A DNA stretch of 64,000 nucleotides from Sander lucioperca (Eukaryota > Chordata > Actinopteri > Perciformes > Percidae), in the NCBI RefSeq assembly GCF_008315115.2, contig NC_050194.1:17617288-17681287 (forward strand), in the 5' to 3' direction. Below, piece by piece: positions 1 to 13,700 of this stretch. Below the pieces are notes generated by a model. That model did not search any database. It was not told the DNA's origin and saw only the letters and a program-made list of their open reading frames with translations. How positions within the stretch are numbered: the first letter of the stretch is position 1; each line of letters begins with the position of its first letter. Position numbers and translations under genes: made by a program.

Positions 1-876
1 TAATTAATAGGGAGCCATAGAGGTGGAAAGTAACTACTACTTAACTTAAAGAAACAGTCATACATTTTGGTGATTCTGTTTTGCCGAGAGTAGATGAGAA
101 AATCAATGTCTTTACAGTAAATATGAAGCTACAGCCAGCAGCCAGTTAGCTTAGCATAAAGATCAGAAACAGCTCCAATACTTTACTTGAAGACTATACA
201 AGTTTCTCTACAAATCTTTTTTCATTCGATAAAAAAAGCCAAATGTCTCAATGCATAAGTGTTTAAAGTTGTCTAAACACAAGTAACTGTACAAGGACTT
301 TGCCTAAATTAAATACTGTCTAAAGTCAAAGGTTTTCTGGTCTACGTCAGAATAAATCAGTTGAGGAAAGCCAACTTTCAGAACTTGACGGTTTATTATA
401 CTCAGTGCTACAGACACATTCCAGTAGATACTGAAAATGTATTGAGGTTTGACTCGTACTACTTTGGTATATAATTTGCTGTTACATGAGCTTTAAAAGG
501 GCCTTTTAAACATTGTGGTATTTTTGTAATCAAAAGTTTTCCTATTTTAAATGATCCATCTATAAATCAAATTATATAATGCAAAATCAATGTTTAAACA
601 TAATCTCCCCTGGTGACACTTCACCCTATAATCTTAGGGAAAAGTTTGTAGAAATCAAAGAAGTATTCAAAACATTTTTCCAGTAATATTCTAAAAATAA
701 TGTATACAACATGCACTCAGTGGCCACTTTATAAGATACACCTAATGATTCTAATCCAATACAAAAGCCTTTCTATAACATCTATTTTTATGAAACTCAC
801 AATGTTGCATTTTTGGTGGCATTGTGGGAAATGTGTAAATTAAAATGTTGGACGTCATCTTAAAAGTGACATTGGA
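1..876. other. adamts14 intron 7 sequence with a foldback-repeat fragment
   Basis: Positions about 61-180 match the foldback repeat family also seen at 7318, 11578 and 61290. Shared words are GAAGCTACAGCCAGCAGCC and TTAGCTTAGCATAAAG. The rest shows nothing recognisable. Confidence 0.6.
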
Positions 877-1041
877 GGCGCCTGCGTAGCTCACCTGGTA
901 GAGCATGCATCCCATGTACAAAGGCTCAGTCCTTACCGCAGAGGCCGCAGGTTCCCTTTGCTGCATGTCACTCCCCTTTCACATGTTCAGCTGTCCTATA
1001 TAATAAAGGCCTAAAATGCCCAAAAAATAATCTTAAAAAAA
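877..1041 (+). mobile_element. tRNA-derived SINE
   Basis: The head has an A-box-like segment, TGCGTAGCTCACCTGG, and a shortened B-box region at the word GCAGGTTCC. It looks like a tRNA gene followed by a non-tRNA body (CTGCATGTCACTCCCC) and an A-rich tail near 1021-1041. Possible target duplications AAAAGTGA lie just before the head and at the end of the tail. I recognise the family as common in percomorph fish but cannot give a name. Confidence 0.75.
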
Positions 1042-1643
1042 GTGATGTTATATCGGACTACATTATATTGAGAGGTGATTCATAATCTGTGTCCTTCCTA
1101 TTTACAATGAGGAGGGAAAAATACTAGAATCACCTCTTAATTTAATGCAGTTCATAAAACACAACCTCTAACTATGACCTCAGTGCAAAACATACAACTG
1201 AATTGACACCTCTATGACAGTGTCAACAAAACTGAACATTATAGGCATCATAAAAACAGACTTAATGGTCGAACAGGTGTGTTGGTTGCATTAAAATATA
1301 CAGGTGTACCTGATAAAGTGGGCAAAGAGTATATGCGTATACACAACATGTGGTTTATGTACACACCTACATACACATGCTCTTATTTGGTATTGATAAA
1401 TTTGTCTGGTGTCATTTTTTCAAACCGCAGAGCTGAATAAGCTCATCTTGCCTGGCTGAGTACATGCATGCACATGCTGATGCAACCAGATCTTTGTTTT
1501 GTTAAGACAATATTGCCTCGTTAAAGGGCTCTCTCTACTTTTGATTACAGACTACAGTTACCATACAGAACTGTCGGCTTAATTGGATGCAGCAAGATCC
1601 TGCAAGACCCTGCTTGTCCTTTCATAGTCTTGCCATTACTCAC
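1042..1643. other. adamts14 intron, nothing recognised
   Basis: AT-rich sequence with no coding, RNA or repeat signal I can support. Exon 8 is not here. Confidence 0.6.
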
Positions 1644-1749
1644 ACATGGCCGGTTTCATGAGCAACCACAAAGGCGGAGGAGAAGCCGTCCTCGTGGTTC
1701 AGAGTGCAGCTCCTCAGTGGGTGGCACATCCCTGTAACTGGAGCGTAAC
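1644..1749 (-). CDS. adamts14: adamts14 coding exon 7 (start of the zinc-binding motif)
   Basis: This 106-nt exon encodes YAPVTGMCHPLRSCTLNHED, then GFSSAFVVAHETGH and two bases of a Val codon. The first two zinc-binding histidines (392 and 396) and the catalytic Glu393 of HExxH are present. The remaining part of the motif (the GxxH histidine) must be in the next exon, which is not in the 1.6 kb to the left. Acceptor CCCAG ends at 1750; donor GTGAGT is at 1643-1638. Confidence 0.95.
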
Positions 1750-4700
1750 CTGGGCAACAGAAAAGACCACACAGCCCTAATAATCAAGTACCAGGATGAA
1801 GGTCATGACATTTCCATGCAGTGCTGATGATCTCGGTACAAAAGTAGAGCTATAGTTAAGATGTGATTGCAGTCATTGTGACGGTCTCAATCTTTTCTTG
1901 GTGCGCAGCTGGCTGTCTGACTGACTCTACCGTGTTTCCACTGCACGGTAAGGCTCTTCTCTGCTCCACTCAACTCACTCGTTTTTGGTTTTTCATTAGC
2001 GAAAGTTGTGGATAGTACCTAGTACTTTTTCTGGTACCACCTCGGTCGAGGTTCCAAGCGAGCTGAGCCAATACTAAAAGGTGGAGTTAAAACACTGCTG
2101 ACCACTGATTGGTCAGAGAGAATTGTAACTAGCGCAACACGGTACATCCTGCACAAACAGCAAGAGCAATTTTTTAATCACTCGCCCCGTATAAAAAAAA
2201 AATGGCAGCCCCGCACCTTATTATCACCTGATAATGCCGGGGGTACTATCCCAAGTGGAAAACAAAAAAGAGAAAAGGACCTAGTACCAAAAGTGGAGTC
2301 GATCAGAGCCGTACCACGTAGTGGAAACATGGCATAAGATTAGTACATGTTAAAAAACAACATGCTGTGACGATTGCTTTAAATTATATGTTAAACCCAC
2401 ATTGTCTATGTGTGCACTGCTTTTGATCTGAGACAGAAGGTTGCGTTTAGACAGTAACACAGCACCTTGCTTAGGGCTAATGAACAGCAGATGGAAGGTG
2501 AAGGAGCCTGAACATCTCCTCACAAGAAAGTCTCGAATAAAAACAGCAAGCTTGGAAGCCTGTCATCTGTACCCAGCAGACGTCTGCCCCGGCATCACAA
2601 CATTTCACACATTTCACCAAACGTTTAAGCAAAGCACAAACATTAAACATAACTCGATCAAGAGGTGTGCAGCGATTCAGCTTAGCGCGTTTTGGTTTGG
2701 TTCAGAAGCTTGCTCGTCCCGGCCTCCTTTTGGCGGCTTTCAGATCATTTTCATGCTCTCTGACCATCAGAAGACCTTTTTTGGCATGCAGGTAAAAAGC
2801 AGAAAATGCAGCAGACAGACAGCCGGTGATGAAGAGTCTTAAAAAGCATCAAGTTATTTTGGTGGTGTTGAAAAAGAGAAACATCTGCAGCAAGTCAGTC
2901 ATAGCAGTCTTTTTTTTTTTTTTTTTGCTAGTGTGTTCGTGGTGATGTTTATCAAGGACAGTTTTTGAGTCAGATGGTTGATGGTTCTTTTCATAAAGAT
3001 CCATCACAAAATGGATACATTTAGTGCAGTGAGTGAAATTGCGAAACATGAAAGCAGTTGTGGAGCATGACCCTTTATCTGAAAGGCAGATAAGAGGAAT
3101 TCAAGAGAATGCAGATTACATTCCCATGAAGGGAAGCTTTGCACATCGAAGCGAAAAGGTGCAGCAGCAGCTTTTTGTTTCTCCACTGCTGAGTGAGGAG
3201 AGAGGTGGTCTCTGTCATCTGGTTGATAAACTCAAACACTGAACATCCTGCGTGGGTAATTCCGTGGCAAAGAGAGCAGATCAAAAACACTTGAAATCAT
3301 TCACAGGAATTGATTAGTGTATCGGTGCATGTATGTTACTACGGTGTGTGTAGTGTTTGTAAATGTGGCAAACTCATTATCAGTTTACAAATATTCATTC
3401 AGTTCCTTTTGCTTTGCAGCTATTCTGGAAACTTTTTTCATTTATTTTACCCACAGCCACAATATACTGTATGTATTTAGAAATAGAATCTACCATCTCA
3501 CAGCTAAACTTTGACAAGAGAGTGCAATGTCTGCTCGTGACTCTGAGACACAGCACTGGATCCAGCCCAACACCGTAGAAACTGGGCTTGTTATGAACAC
3601 AACACAACGGCAGCTATGGCAACATCCGGAGGTGTGACAAGCAAACCAGGTAGCTTTGGGTTCTCCTCTTAACATGACACATGTGCTTTAAAAGTTAAAA
3701 GTATACACAGGTCAATGCAAGATATTGAACTTGAGCACAGAGGATGTTTGTTCATCCTGGACCAAGTTTCTCTGGCGGTTAGGCTGCTCACTTCAAATTT
3801 TTTTTTGAAGGGCTGAAAAGAAGAAATACAGCATGAGACAAATGCTAAACTGACAGAACATGTATGGTATGAAACTCCTCCAAATGACTGTATACATGTA
3901 TTATTAGGACAAAAAAAAGTTAGTTTACATATACGAGAAACAAACAAACATTTCTGTTTTTTCTCTACATGCCAAAAACCTTCGTGAACAATATCAATCT
4001 TAATTTTTCATATCCAGGGTGGCATCAATGTCAAGTCACCAAGGTGTTGGAAAGCTTCTCAGTAATTATTTTCCTGTGAGGTCGAATTGGGTTTGCGACC
4101 TCAGCTGCAGCCTCCACTTTTAAGTTTCCATCGACCTTACCTGGGCAAGATTTGAAGCCAACCCTTTCGTGAATGGAAGCAGATATCAGCACTCAGTCTG
4201 CACAGTCCTCGATCGAGAAAAATACAGTACCTTGCATACCTGCGGGACCAAAATCTTGCCTTGTGAGGAAGATGGCGTGATCGTGGTACTCGGCGTGGTC
4301 AGGATCACGGCGCTGCTGCGTGTTGGCCCACCGACACACCTGCTCCAGGCTGCGGGATGGGTTGCCACGCTCAATCAGACATATCGACTGCAAGGAATAC
4401 AAGGACCAAGAAGAATGTTTTACCACTCAATCTGTGAATAGAGTTAGTAACCATGGGGGAAAAAGCTCATCTTGATTCACTCTAAAGGACACTGCTCTTG
4501 TTAAGGTGGAAGAACAACAATGGCATAATAACTGAATTAAAGCTGGAGCCTCAGACTATACTGTTTCATTGTTAGAAAAACTCATAGCTTTGGGATCATA
4601 GGTTATTATTAATTAGTTTTACTTTGCTATGAAATCTGTAATGAAGAAAAAGCTTTGATCTGTTTAGAACATAGCTCCTACGGTAGGTCAAATAAATAAT

Positions 4701-7700
4701 AACTTAGAACTTACTGTTTAAAAATAGTCCATAATTAATAGTCATTGCACTTTGATCAGTCAGCATCACATCTATTTTACTTGAATATCACTCGAGTGTT
4801 TTTCACTCATTATATAATAATAATGTTTTCATGGGGTTCTTAAATTCCCCTTTGTTGTGATGTTCCTAATAGGCAGCAACATAAGAAGTGAAAAAGTCAA
4901 AATTTCAGTTTGTATTGCACTTAATTAAAATATGTGTGCATGTAAATTAAATTCCTGTGGGACATAGAAAGCAGATATTGCTTCCCCTGTGCTATCCAAC
5001 AGGGCCAGATTTGCATTGTGAACTAAAAAAAACGGCCATGTGTGTGTTTTTTTTCTTTTTTTCCCTTAAACTGGCATTGAATTACAGCTGGAGGCAGATG
5101 ATTTCCAAGTGGAAACTGTTGTTGGAAACTAAATAGCATAATAAATATGGAATAATAAAATGGAAATGGAAAAACATCTTTTCTTTTGTCTTCTGTGTTG
5201 TAAAGTCAATTCAACATCATAACTCAAGGATAATGTAGTGTGCTGGTTGACAACAACACAGCCCATACCAAAGGTTACATCCAGAGGGACTGGCAAAGCA
5301 TTTGTCTTTCTTCTCCGAGTGTGCGCTGGTGACAAATTCAACACATTTGAGCTCATCTAATTGGTGCTGTGTAAACAGCCATCTCTGCTTTGGCAACCAG
5401 ACAAGAGAAGCAAAATGCCCGGCCTCCAGGCAGCATCAGTCAGTTATGTAGATTAAAAGGCACTGAAGCATAATAACTCACTGGTTACTGTCACCATGCA
5501 CATAAATTATAGTATATCTGTACCTCCTTGCTACACAATCTGCAGCCTGCTAACAACCGAATATGTAAAAGGTTACATAACGTAGCAACAGGTGAATGGA
5601 AAAACAAATTCATCCAAACATTTGTATGTTTTGACTTTGCAAACTAATACATGGAGGGATTTGTTTTGTTTTTCTATGTACACCTTTAAGCGGAATTTAT
5701 GGTTCTGCGGGGGCTCTACGCAGAGCTTACGCCGTAGCCTACGCAAGTGGCCTGAAGTTTATACTTGTGTGCTGGTGTGTGCGTCGTTCTAGCGTATATC
5801 TTTCAGAGAATAGCAGAGTCGGCATGTGTGTGTATGCATGTGGAGTGTGCGGTAGAGCGAGTGAGAGCGTGATGGGGGATTAGCTTTGGAGCGAGTATAA
5901 ATAAGATAAGATAAGATAGATAAGATAAGATATACTTTATACTTTATTGTCCCTGAAGGGAGTACCGACTGGAGGCGTAGACAGAGAAACAAAGTGTCTC
6001 CCCTGTGCTTTCTGACCACGGTGAGAAATATGATGCAGGAAAAGTTAACCCTCTCCTTGATTTCATGTTGTTTATGTAAAAAGGAGAACCTGGAAATAAG
6101 TAGGCAGAAATGATAAGGGGAAAAGAGTAGGGGGAAATGCGACGCTACCAAGCTACGGCCAAGCGGACCAATCACAGTTGTTAGCTTCGGTGTTGCTACC
6201 AGAACATATAAGAACTGGGCTGTTTGCAATAGATGTAATTATGCTGCTCTTATCCTGTTTTTAACTCTCTTGTGTATGCATTTGCATTGTATTTATTTAT
6301 TTATTTATTTATTATGGGGAACTGTGTTGTGTATGGAAATGTGTGTTTATGTGTGAGCTGCTGGACACTCAAATTTGTTTGTGCTCTGCATTGTATATGT
6401 GTTGTACGATTTGTCTGTTACATAAACATAATATCAGTCCCCCTCAGTGTTATCCTCATGCATAATGCACTTTTCACCTCAAGTTCATTTAACAGCTCTT
6501 TCGCACTGAGTTTAAATGTGTTATTTTTTTTAGCATCACTTCTGGCTACATCTGTCAATCAAACCACATGCTGCTAAGGGACCCTAAAAAGCCAGGGGCC
6601 CCAAAATACATGGAACATGTGATATTTCCCTTTTTTTTTGGTGTCATAATTTCACCATTCACAGATACACTCCATAATTCCGTTATAGCACCCGATAACA
6701 CCTGTGTGTGCTGTAACATATTTTGGAAATATACCACATAATTCTTTAGGAGGGAGCTATGACAAATTTCCAAAATTATGGCCGCTATAATAAAATCAGC
6801 CAGTTGAACACAAGAAACCAAGTTACTCAGAGAAATCAGCTTGTGCAGTAGGCTACCTATAGTTTTACTGTAAATACACTTATACATGCAGCGGCACATG
6901 CACATCCCTAACCTTAATTTACAAACATTGCTTTCTTATTTTAACTGTAGTACTGTTAGAATGCACTTTTTTTCTTCATGCCACTGACAGAACATACTCT
7001 ATAGTGACATAAAACGTGTCTGAATCTTACAAATATTCAAATATTCAGTGGAATAGATTTAATTTAATTTAATGAAAAGCAACACTTTCCCTGTCTGAAG
7101 TCTTTGTCATGCACATGCCCTCATGTAAAAAGCTGATTAGAAAGCCAATTACATGTATGCATGGCCAAGATGTTGTCTTTCTCCAGAAGAAGTCTGGCTC
7201 AGGTTTCTCTAATCACCTACCCCAATTACGGAAGCCAGCGATTTTCAGATACATGACACTAAAGAATCAGGTTACTGCAGAAAGTCGACTGTAAGTTATT
7301 AAATGCATGGATATGTGTTAGAGGAATAGTTCAGCATTTTGGCAAATAAGCTTATCACTTTCCTGCCAAGAGTTAGAGAAGAAGTATGAAAAGATTGATA
7401 CAACTCTGACGCCTGTACGGTAAATATGTGTTGCTTAGCTTAGCATAAACACTGGAAACAGCTAGCCTGGCTCTGTTTAATGATAACAAAATCTGCCTAT
7501 CAGTACCTCTAAAGCTCACTAGTTAACATGTCATATCACATTTGTTTAATCCGTACAAGCCTTTGGACAGAGCCAGGCTACTGTAGCTGTTTCACCCTGT
7601 TTTCAGTCTTTATGCTAAACTAAGCTAAGAGCCTACTGGCTCTGGCTACAAATTTACAGACGTGAGAGTGGTATCAATCTTCTTATCTAACTCTCAGCAT

Positions 7701-10700
7701 CTCTGACATCTGACAAGTTTGGGGAAATACCTACAAAAGCACCTTACAAAATATTTGCACATTGCAAAAAAGAGCAATCAGGATAATAAATCACACAGGG
7801 TATTATGAGCACACTAATCCTCTATTTTTTAATTCACAATTGCTGAAATTTATGGACACTGTTAAATTCAAAACTGCACAATTTATGTTTGAAGTTAAAG
7901 AAAATAATTTACCATGTAACATACGCGCAATGTTTATTGATAGAGACGGGGGATATCATCTAAGAGGAAAACGTATGTTCAAACAACCTCTTGTGCGAAC
8001 TGCTGTTAAAAGCATGTGTGTTTCAGTTTGTGGGGTGACCTTATGGAATGGACTGAACAATGACATCAAACAGGGCCATAATATCATTCAGTTCAAAAAG
8101 AGATTAAAGAAATTAATACTTGGCCAATCCAGAAAGGAATAGAGTGAAACATAGGAATGGAATTGTAATGTAAAGGTATTGTTGTACACTGTTATATGTA
8201 AGACCTGAAAGATTTCATGCTGTATTTGCATATCTATTTGTTTTGTGAAGAAGGGGCAGGACTTTATTGGTCTTTGGTAAATTCTGATTTTATTGTGTTT
8301 TAATTTTGTGGTCAACATTGTTGATAGTTCGAGATAAATGATAAATCAAATCAAATCAAAATCTTTTTCACTAAAAGTTGATTTTTTTTCTTTCTTGTTT
8401 CCATTCCATCACTTCCTGTAGGCAGTAACAGCAATGCAATATTACACATACGTTTAAATCACTGTTGTGTTATGAATCAACAGGGCTACCAACTGAGATC
8501 CATTTATATGTAAATATGTCGGGCACCAAATGTCTTTGCCTTGGAAAGCTGTTTGAAAATATACCTGCACATATAGAAAATAACCACAATGTGCGACATA
8601 GCTCACCTGTCGGTACCCGACCATTATCATGCGAACAAGGACAACATTTATGTTGGTTCCCAAAGATTCATCGTGGTAGATTTCATCAACCTGAAAAGAA
8701 AGGAACATTATCCGTCACTGATCTGAGGGATGAAATAAACTAAATAAAATGCATTTGATGAAGGTTACTGAGAACCTCTCATAATTCTAAGCCTACATAA
8801 CATATACAGGCCATCTCTAGTTTCTGGACTTTCCAGGGAATACCGTTTATTATCACTAAATACATAATGAAAAGAGTGAAGAAGATACTTATGGCCGTTC
8901 AAATTATGCAAATCAAGGGCCGCAACTGGTAATCAATAGATTTGAAAAAAAATAGTGCAGCTTGGTTGTCAAACTGCAACAGTGAGCTCATGTTTACCCC
9001 ACCACGCTAGTGTGTGATGCTTAATAGCAAGGGTGATCAAAGGCCTAGAAAATAAGAAGTAATGCTGTTTGTAGTTGGTTGTGCTGCTGGAAGGTATTAT
9101 GTCTTCATCAATAACACAATAACCAAGCAACCAACCAACAATTCACCTCTCTCTTGGAAGTCAGTCTGATTTATCGCAAATTTGCTGAAGCAAATAGCAA
9201 ACAATTGTTTTAAACTGCTCTGAGTGATCAGTACAAACACAATTAATGCTTGTATGTCGTTGCTTCCATACATTTTATTTCTGAAGTACAGCCTACCAGC
9301 GGCAGGCTGTCTAACTATGGGGGAGGTCGTTTTTTTCAACGCTTATAAAAAGTTTGGCATCATGATAAAAATATGTTTAGACATTGGTATAAAACCAATA
9401 AAACAATAATAATCCAATAAAACAATAATAAACAATAAAACCAGCGTTGTTATGCAATGGCAAAGAAGCCTGACCCAGAAATGTTTTGACTGCTATTTGG
9501 CTTTATAATAATGATTGCTGTGGTATGTAGATGCTTAACCTAGGGCCAAGCTAGGATCCCATTCAAATTCCATGTCCAGTTTTCACTTGAGTGTGTTTTA
9601 TTTTCATCAAATGGTTGCTACATGTTGCCACTTCTCCAAGGCTCCATAATTTCAGTCAACTGCTTAACTTTGCGGGTGATAAATAAGGTTCAGAGGAGGG
9701 GTAAATATTTCTTTTTCCATAAATCAGTAAGTAATTTAGTTGGGACATGTTCGTTACGGATTGTTATTACCGAAAATGGAGTGATTTAGCTTCACAATGC
9801 ACCCTCACATTTCTCCAATGAACTAGTTACTGAGAGGAAACATATGTTTACACATGGTCTTTTAAGGCATGTGGGTCGACACTGAGTGTGACGGACTCAT
9901 AAACTTAACATATGTCACTTTACGAGTTTTGAAAATAATTTGTGCATCTGTACATCTGTGCATAATATGGCATAATCTTCGTCATTTGTGCAATATTTTA
10001 TTTATTTATTTATTATTTAAGTTTTTATTATGAATGAACACACTCATATCAACTACTCCTGATCACAAAAATGTAACTTATTTTCTCACATGCTTCTATT
10101 AGAGTTGCAAAGTGTGAGGAGCCTTTTTGGGTATCCCTGGTTCTGGAGATACAATTCCAATTCATTCTTTCATAGACAATGTTACATGACTCACAGTTGA
10201 GTCCCCAAAATAGAAGTGAATTAGGCTAAATTTACATTGCTATATTTTGGTTTAAAAACAAATATCGTTTGCTACGTTTACATCTTGCATTTACACTGCT
10301 CTGGCATTTCAGCAACAAAGAAGTGTTTTAAATTTACTACCACTCTCATTCACACCTCTCACTTATTTTTTTCAATAGCAAAGGCAGCCAAAGTTCATGA
10401 GTATTGTAGTATTTAGAGCTGTTACAGTAGCTAGTTCAAAATGACAAAACATGATATCTCATAAGGTTGTGATAATTAAAACTTTTTATTTAAATTCAAT
10501 TGTATTCCATTTTAGTTATAGTGTCAAATCATAACTGATAGAGTATGTCTAGACTACACTCTATAATTTACAGAGACCCAACAAATCCCCCAAGAGCTAT
10601 TTTATTTAGTGCGGAGAAACAATTTAAAAACGTCCTGGTTACTCTGGTTTTCCACATATCAATTTTTTATGCTTAGCGCACCACAAACAAAATCCCATTA

Positions 10701-13700
10701 TTTCTCAGTATTGGGATGCCAGCAGAAATGTCAGCCACAGATTTCTTATAACCTGAAAAAAAAGAGATTAGGTTCTTTTGAATTGAATTGTGGGTGAACT
10801 GACCCTTTAAAAAAATCCTCTTCATCTTATCACACCTAAAGGTCATCCTTCGAGTAGCTATTGTCATGCTCACTGCACCATTCTTTGGCAATAGGACTTT
10901 ATTACAGCAGACATCCGCTCTTTTGTGGAACTGCATCCCCCTGACAATACATTTTTTTTATGCCCCTCAGCTCAGTAGTCATGGAGGTAGATCCACTTTG
11001 AGTTGTAATATTATTTTAGTGGAGCAAACTTGTTCCTATTGATGTTTAAAGTTTCTCTGTGACTCCTCCACCAAGGACTGTGCAATGTTTTAAAATGGCT
11101 TCGTTAAAAAGATAAAAAGCATCAAGCCCCTGTTTCCCTCAATGACTTGTGTCTCATTTATCTGTCCACCTCAAATATTAGCTTTCTATAGAACCTCTTT
11201 ATAGAGTTTTCTGAGTCATTGCCCATGTGCCTCCTTCCGGTTTATAAGTCCCTCTCTTGGTTTGGTACATGACAAGCATGTATCCAGCCTATAGAAATCA
11301 GCACTTGACTACCCCCCTATCTCTAAACTACCATTAGTTTCACCATTGTCAAAAAGGCAGTTGCCAAGCAACTGTTAAAAACAGTTGAAGGTAAAAATAT
11401 CCAGCTTTTGATAACTGCATGATGCCATTTTAGTCAAGAGACTCTGGCACTGGATGGGCATAACTGGAAAATGTCAATTGATTTCTTCCATTTTATACAA
11501 CAACAGTGCCTGGTAGCAAGGCTCAATACATAGGGACCCTTGGCAGTGCCCAGGAGGTGCCCAGGAGGTGAACTAACACAATAGACTGGAAACAGGGAAG
11601 AACCTGGCTCTGTCCAAAGCTAAAAATCCACCAACCCACTAATTAACATAGTTAAATCTTGTTTGTTTAACGCATACAAAAACTGAAATGTAGAACAGTT
11701 TGTGGTTTTACAGGAAATTACATGTTGAAACTATTTCTTAGGCCAGTGACTTCCCCCCAAGGTACAGACTAGCTGTTCACACTAGCTTCTAGTCTTTACG
11801 CTAAACCAAGCTACCCATCTACTGGCTGTAGCTTCACATATAGCGTACAGACATGAGAGTGTTTTTCATCTTCTCATCTCTTGGCAAAAAAGCAAATAAC
11901 TAATAGTCTTGTCCCAATCCTGGTTTCCACAAATCAGGTCAATATAGCCCAACACTGAAGTTGAACAAATGGCCAAGACTAAGCACAGAAAACCTACAAC
12001 ATGAACAACCTTCCCCTCAGTGTAATATCAACAGAGTACAGTAAACACATTTTAAAATAACTTCAGTCTGACATGTATAAACTGTATTATGTAATTTATA
12101 CATCTTTTAAATTTCATTTCTATTCATTATAAAACAAACAATTATTGTTTACTATTTAAGCTGCAAACAGCTACAAAGAATGTATTTTGAATACTTTGCA
12201 ATGCTGGTGTAAAATTAAAACTGATCATGGTTTTGTTAGTATCACTTTTCTGTTGATCACCTCTCAGCCTGTCAATAACACTGATCTACCAAAGGTCATC
12301 GAATAACTGGTGTGTGAAATTCACAAGAGGCCTGAGGTCCAATGTTCTCATTAATGCTACAGCAGAGGCGCTAAACAGCTGGGGTGTTATATCTGTCCAT
12401 ACAGTTTAATCTTTCCAGCTGCTACTGATGAAAGCACATGCAAAAGAAATCCTACAAGTAGTAATTTGCTTCATGAAAATCACAATCCTGACAGAGACAA
12501 CATATGAGCATACATATCTGCAGAATTACATGGACAACCAGCCATCCGTAAAGCCAATATGATAATAGAATATGATAAATAACTAGAAAGCACGCAGACT
12601 TCCCAAAAGTTGTTTTCACTGTCAAAGCAACACGTTTCTTTTCTTTTTTTACTAAAGTTTCATGTCATGAAATCTCTACTCTTTGTTTTATTGATTTAAC
12701 AGTAGATGTGCGATCATTTAATCATCTAAATAATCTAAATTCAGTCATCAAGTTACTTTTCATATATGTGAACAGTGATGTTGTCCAATGTTAAAACCAG
12801 AGGTGTCCTTTTTCAGGCTCTTTCAATATCTGTCATTGTGCAGGCTCATAAAGGTTCAGATATAGCAAACAGAATAACAGTGTGACTCTTTGCTAAAACG
12901 CCAACAAGTGTGAGCCAATAAGCTTTCTCTGGGTAAAAATTATGACCGCTCAGAACAAAAGCTCTCACTGAAGAAAGGCTATCTTGGCTAAAGTCCAAAT
13001 TTGCTCTGGGACGCAGGGTTACACCCAAGGCATTTAAGCAAATATTCTATTCACAGAAGCCCATTCAGGTCAATAAATGCTCCAAAGAACACTCAAATGA
13101 CCCCAAATTCTCCCAGATTTGTTACGAGCTCAAATTCCTAGACTGGTCTATACTGACCATCTATGACCATCTATATACGTGTGTTTATTTTGGACCTTAA
13201 ACAGAGAAGCAGTTAAAAAATGAGCATAGCATCAAAAAATAGCATCATAAAAGTATCATGACAACTTTTGTAAATACTGAAGTTGCATATTTTTTCTGAC
13301 TCAGGGCTCTATGCATTCAGCCTTTGAAAAAACTGTTTTGTGAGTCCTCCAACCCCACATATACTGGGATAATTACAAAGCCAGAAGGAGCACACAGAGG
13401 GCTGGAATCGGACTGTTGTGCCTGAAAACGAGAGTAGCAGCTGTGGGCTACAGGCGCTAGGTGTCCCTGGCTTGTGTACAGCATCACATCGACGTGGACA
13501 AAACCTGGTCTGCACTCAAACAACACAGTCATTGTGCGGCAGGCACCTCAGCAGTCACCTTGGCTTCGCGCAGACAGGATGTTCAGTAATCAATCCCTCA
13601 GGGAGAGTTTCTCCAGGTGGTACTACACATTCTGCAGCCACAGAGCAAGGATTCAGAGGGATTTGAGTGGGCAGAGCTCTTTCAGACACAGCAAGCATGT

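Noticed and set aside
881..960. Possible functional tRNA gene
   Set aside because: The head lacks a proper acceptor stem and full B-box and runs into a SINE body with A-rich tail.
2441..2842. 133-codon plus-strand open frame in adamts14 intron 6
   Set aside because: No domain, no conserved wording, atypical composition; lies in an intron opposite to the gene.
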